Of a stretch of DNA of 64,000 bases, positions 61,791 through 64,000 are shown one piece after another. The position numbers were made by a program, and so were the translations under genes. The stretch lies in contig NZ_VCKZ01000001.1 of the NCBI RefSeq assembly GCF_005889745.1, forward strand, positions 38,944 through 102,943, in the 5' to 3' direction. Position 1 is the stretch's first letter. Every line of letters begins with the position of its first letter. Source of the stretch: Actinomadura geliboluensis. Its GTDB lineage: Bacteria; Actinomycetota; Actinomycetes; Streptosporangiales; Streptosporangiaceae. Below the pieces are notes generated by a model, which was given only the letters and a program-made list of their open reading frames with translations, had not been told where the DNA came from and did not search any database.

Positions 61791-62567
61791 TCAACCGCGG
61801 CCCCGGTCGCGCAGCGGGTCGCGTCCGTCCCAGGTGCCGTGGCTTCCATAGGGCGCGAATCGTGCGAACAGTTCTTCGCCGTACCAGTCCCCGTCGCGGA
61901 CTCGCGCGATGACGTGACGGTGCGCGCCTTCCCCGTAGGCGAAGCGGGCGACGGCCGCCTCGTCCTCCCACAGCGAGAACGTCGCCTGACGCGCCAGCGG
62001 CCACTCCCCCACCCCGATCGAGGCGAAGCAGCCGTCCGCGCGCCGCAGCGCCCGGTCCACAGCGGCGATCGACCGGTAGAACGCCACCAGCCGGGCCGGA
62101 CGGATCGAGGCCCTGGTCAGGACGGCGACCGGACCGGGCCCGCGCGGGGCGGCGCCCCGCGGTCGGACCGCCGGCGCCCCGAACGGGTCGCGGCCGCCCC
62201 AGCGGCCGCGCGAGGCCAGGGGCGCCAAGCGCACGTGCCACGACTCCTCGGCCTCCGCGCGCCAGCGCGCGGCGATCGCCGAGCGCTCCAGGAATCCGTC
62301 CAGTGCCGGCGCGCCGTCCCAGACGGCGAACAGGGCCCAGCGGCGCAGATCGGCCCCCAGACTCATGGACCGGCCTCGGCCGGTGCCCAGCAACCGCCAG
62401 AACCGCAGGCCGCGCGCGGCGCGCAGTTCCGGCCGGTCGAACGCGATGTGCCTCATGGCGTCCACACCCGCGTACCTGATGAGGTGAAACGAGGCGATGA
62501 CACCGCTTCCCGAGGCGTCCCCGCACGGGACGCCCCCCACTCTGAGATCTCTGCTCGTGCCCGTCAT
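61791..62567 (-). CDS. CrtA-like carotenoid (spheroidene-type) monooxygenase
   Basis: A 258-aa protein matching the CrtA pattern: SFHLIRYAG near the start, RRWALFAVWDGAPALDGF, the LASRGRWGGRDPFG segment, GPVAVLTRASIRPARLVAFY, IGVGEWPLARQATFSLWEDE and YGEELFARFAPYGSHGTWDG at the end. CrtA-type enzymes introduce keto groups into acyclic carotenoids. It is convergent with crtI (50 bp apart). Its start overlaps the divergent acyltransferase start by 71 bp; GTG 62540 is an alternative that shortens the overlap. Confidence 0.85.
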   Translation of the reverse strand: MTGTSRDLRVGGVPCGDASGSGVIASFHLIRYAGVDAMRHIAFDRPELRAARGLRFWRLLGTGRGRSMSLGADLRRWALFAVWDGAPALDGFLERSAIAARWRAEAEESWHVRLAPLASRGRWGGRDPFGAPAVRPRGAAPRGPGPVAVLTRASIRPARLVAFYRSIAAVDRALRRADGCFASIGVGEWPLARQATFSLWEDEAAVARFAYGEGAHRHVIARVRDGDWYGEELFARFAPYGSHGTWDGRDPLRDRGRG

Positions 62568-63183
62568 CGGCGGCTACCTGCTCGGCTCGGTGCCGGTCGC
62601 GGTCCTCGTCGGGCGCGCGCACGGGTTCGACCCGCGCTCGGTCGGCGACCGCAACCCCGGCTTCTGGAACGTCATGCAACGTGTGGGCGGGCGGTCGGCC
62701 GCGCCCGTGTTCGCCGGCGACCTGCTGAAGGGCACGGCGGCCGGCCTGCTGGGGCGCGCGGCCGGCGGAGGCCGGGCAGGCCGCCTCGGGACGGTCACCG
62801 GGCCCGGGGTCCTGCCGGTGTACGCGGCGGTGGGCGCCGCGATGGCGGGCCACGCCTGGCCGCTGTTCGCCGGGCGGAAGGGCGGGCGCTGCGTCCTGAC
62901 CTTCGCCGGCGGTTTCGCGGTCATCTGCCCGCCCGCCTTCGGGCTCGGTCTCGGGCTGCTCGCCGCCACGGGCGTCGGCGGGCGCTCGTTCGCCCTCGGC
63001 GCCCGCGTCGCGGTGTTCTCGCTCCCCGCGCTGCAGCTGCTGTTCGCTCCGGCGAAGCAGGTGGCCGGCACCGGGGCGCTGATGTCCCTCATCGGACTGC
63101 GCTTCGGCCAGGCCGCGCTCGCAGGCCGCGCGGCCCGGCGGGGCCCGGGTCGCCGGGGCGAGCGGCGAGCCCGGCGGGACTGA
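62497..63183 (+). CDS. PlsY-like glycerol-3-phosphate acyltransferase family protein
   Basis: A 228-aa membrane protein with about five helices. Motif 1 is GYLLGSVPVAVLVGRAHGFDPR, followed by VGDRNPGFWNVMQRVG where housekeeping PlsY has GSGN-x-GATN-x-x-R. Motif 3 is GHAWPLFAGRKGGRCVLTF. The altered central motif and the location inside a carotenoid cluster suggest a specialised acyltransferase, perhaps acting on a glycosylated carotenoid, though ordinary lysophosphatidate synthesis is not excluded. A long Arg-rich tail ends it and overlaps the 3' end of the glycosyltransferase frame. Confidence 0.8.
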   Translation: MTPLPEASPHGTPPTLRSLLVPVIGGYLLGSVPVAVLVGRAHGFDPRSVGDRNPGFWNVMQRVGGRSAAPVFAGDLLKGTAAGLLGRAAGGGRAGRLGTVTGPGVLPVYAAVGAAMAGHAWPLFAGRKGGRCVLTFAGGFAVICPPAFGLGLGLLAATGVGGRSFALGARVAVFSLPALQLLFAPAKQVAGTGALMSLIGLRFGQAALAGRAARRGPGRRGERRARRD

Positions 63184-63859
63184 CCGCGTCGCGGCCATAG
63201 GTCCGCCCGCGCCAGGCGCGCCGGGGGCGCACCGCGGACAGCGCCAGCCGCAGCGCGGCGACCGGGTCCAGCAGCGGTGAGAGCGCCAGGCCGATACCCG
63301 GTTCCCGGTAGCTGCCGCGAAGGGCGGCGGTCAGCAGGAGCCGCTGCCCGAGCAGAGCCAGGTCGAGCCGTGTCGGGCGTCCCCCGGCCAGCCGCAGGAC
63401 CGGCAGCGCCGCCGTCAGCCACACCACCGCCAGGTCACCGGCGAGGCGGACGGGTGCGGTGACGTCCCGCAACGCGATCGAGCGTCCCCACTCGCGCCAC
63501 ACGCCGGGGGCGGAGCCGTGCATGTCGACCTCCAGGAGCGCACCCGCGTCGACGAACGCGACGCTCCAGCCGTCCCGTGCGAGCGACCGGCCCAGCGCGG
63601 CATCGTCGGTGAGGTGGCGGCGGACGCGGGCGAACGCGTCCGCCCTCACCATCGGCGCCTTGCGGAAGGCCATGCACTGGCCGTTGACCAGGAGGCGGTG
63701 CGGCGACCTCGCCTCCGGGCCGAGTGGACCGAACCGGTACACCAGCGTGCTCAGCAACGCGGCGTGCAGCGCCTGCTCGACGGCGCCGCCGGTGATGAAC
63801 CGGGGACCGGCACTGACCAGATCCCAGGTGTCCAGCAGCTCGGCGAGCTTCGCGCACAA
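63089..63859 (-). CDS. family 2-type glycosyltransferase, apparently lacking its N-terminus
   Basis: The open frame covers the second half of a GT2-type carotenoid-cluster glycosyltransferase: LVSAGPRFITGGAVEQALHA, HRLLVNGQCMAFRK, the RRHLTDDAALGRSLA segment with the catalytic DD, DMHGSAPGVWREWGRSIAL and one or two membrane segments. Recognisable sequence continues upstream (HQQAHARPKAGL), but an in-frame TGA near 63908 cuts it from the nucleotide-binding half, which is not visible in the window. It may be truncated or frameshifted. TTG 63859 is the only start offered. It converges with the acyltransferase with a 95-bp overlap. Confidence 0.6.
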   Translation of the reverse strand: MCAKLAELLDTWDLVSAGPRFITGGAVEQALHAALLSTLVYRFGPLGPEARSPHRLLVNGQCMAFRKAPMVRADAFARVRRHLTDDAALGRSLARDGWSVAFVDAGALLEVDMHGSAPGVWREWGRSIALRDVTAPVRLAGDLAVVWLTAALPVLRLAGGRPTRLDLALLGQRLLLTAALRGSYREPGIGLALSPLLDPVAALRLALSAVRPRRAWRGRTYGRDAVSPAGLAARPGDPGPAGPRGLRARPGRSAVR

Positions 63860-63877
63860 CCCGGCCTTGGGACGGGC

Positions 63878-64000
63878 ATGAGCCTGCTGGTGCCGGCCGC
63901 GTCAGCGCGTCCGTCCGCCGACCCCGGCCCTAGCGCGAAGGACCTCGAACGGACCGAACGCCAAGTGCGGGAACGGGCGGCCGAAGTCGGCCGGACGAAA
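63878..64000 (+). CDS. possible start of a gene running off the window
   Basis: From ATG 63878, after a GGGACGG sequence, a frame stays open to the window end with a Pro/Ala-rich start and then a charged helix (SAKDLERTERQVRERAAEVG). Codon bias fits coding. The opposite strand also has an open frame here (RPADFGRPFPHLAFGPFEVL up to a stop near 63908), so strand assignment is uncertain. No family can be named. Confidence 0.35.
   Translation, partial: MSLLVPAASARPSADPGPSAKDLERTERQVRERAAEVGRTK

Noticed and set aside
1..64000. tRNA, rRNA, riboswitches and intact insertion sequences
   Set aside because: No cloverleaf, conserved rRNA core, known aptamer pattern or paired terminal repeats around a full transposase were recognised by eye. 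A covariance-model scan would be needed to exclude them fully.

Overview
The window is high-GC, densely coded DNA with strong G/C bias at third codon positions, frequent GTG/TTG starts, ATGA/GTGA/TGATG gene overlaps, two apparently leaderless promoters and actinobacterial gene families (an ECF41 sigma factor, a SAM-dependent methyltransferase of the DUF574 type, DUF3558-like lipoproteins, DUF2252, PucR-type and MalT-type regulators). It is most likely a chromosome segment of a filamentous actinomycete, perhaps Streptosporangiales or Thermomonosporaceae. The genus cannot be settled from the sequence alone. No tRNA, rRNA, CRISPR array or intact insertion sequence was seen.

Layout. 0-12 kb holds regulators and small metabolic or efflux units: an ECF41 sigma factor, a divergent esterase/PucR pair, membrane and lipoproteins, a glycosyltransferase, a MazG-NUDIX fusion, a divergent MFS/TetR pair and a methyltransferase. 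12.36-25.59 kb is one long catabolic operon of 13 tightly packed genes: N-acyl-D-amino-acid deacylase, a complete ribose-type ABC importer, M20 amidohydrolase, metallo-beta-lactamase-fold hydrolase, IclR regulator, D-serine-dehydratase-like PLP enzyme, KDPG aldolase, KDG kinase, RidA and an unrecognised protein. Read together they predict uptake of an N-acylated amino-sugar acid, deacylation, PLP-dependent deamination to 2-keto-3-deoxygluconate, phosphorylation and aldol cleavage to pyruvate and glyceraldehyde-3-phosphate. N-acetylglucosaminic acid from oxidised chitin is the leading candidate substrate. A perfect 7-1-7 inverted repeat about 100 bp upstream is a candidate IclR operator.

25.8-34 kb is a stress/envelope-type island: a SHOCT protein, DUF2252, a DHA2 efflux pump, small membrane proteins and a frameshifted MalT-like LuxR regulator. 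Several of its promoters share an inverted repeat, TCACCC-N5-GGGTGA. 34-42 kb is a gene graveyard containing an internally deleted diacylglycerol kinase, truncated oxidoreductase, dehydrogenase, transporter and integrase-like pieces, mixed with intact genes (DUF4241, two RibD/DHFR-like reductases, TetR, a histidine phosphatase). 41.7-47.6 kb has a membrane-anchored unknown protein, a Ser/Thr kinase with a novel ectodomain, and a GH15 enzyme coupled to a membrane protein.

47.7-58.6 kb, on the minus strand, is a four-gene, 11-kb operon of very large proteins (1124, 804, 1272 and about 405 aa). They have no signal peptides or membrane segments; the first is DUF6603-like. This looks like an uncharacterised multi-protein system. 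Its last gene carries a frameshift in a C7 tract. After a truncated transposase, 60.3-64 kb is part of a carotenoid cluster: a CrtI-type desaturase, a CrtA-like monooxygenase, a PlsY-like acyltransferase and a glycosyltransferase. It suggests an oxidised, glycosylated and possibly acylated carotenoid.
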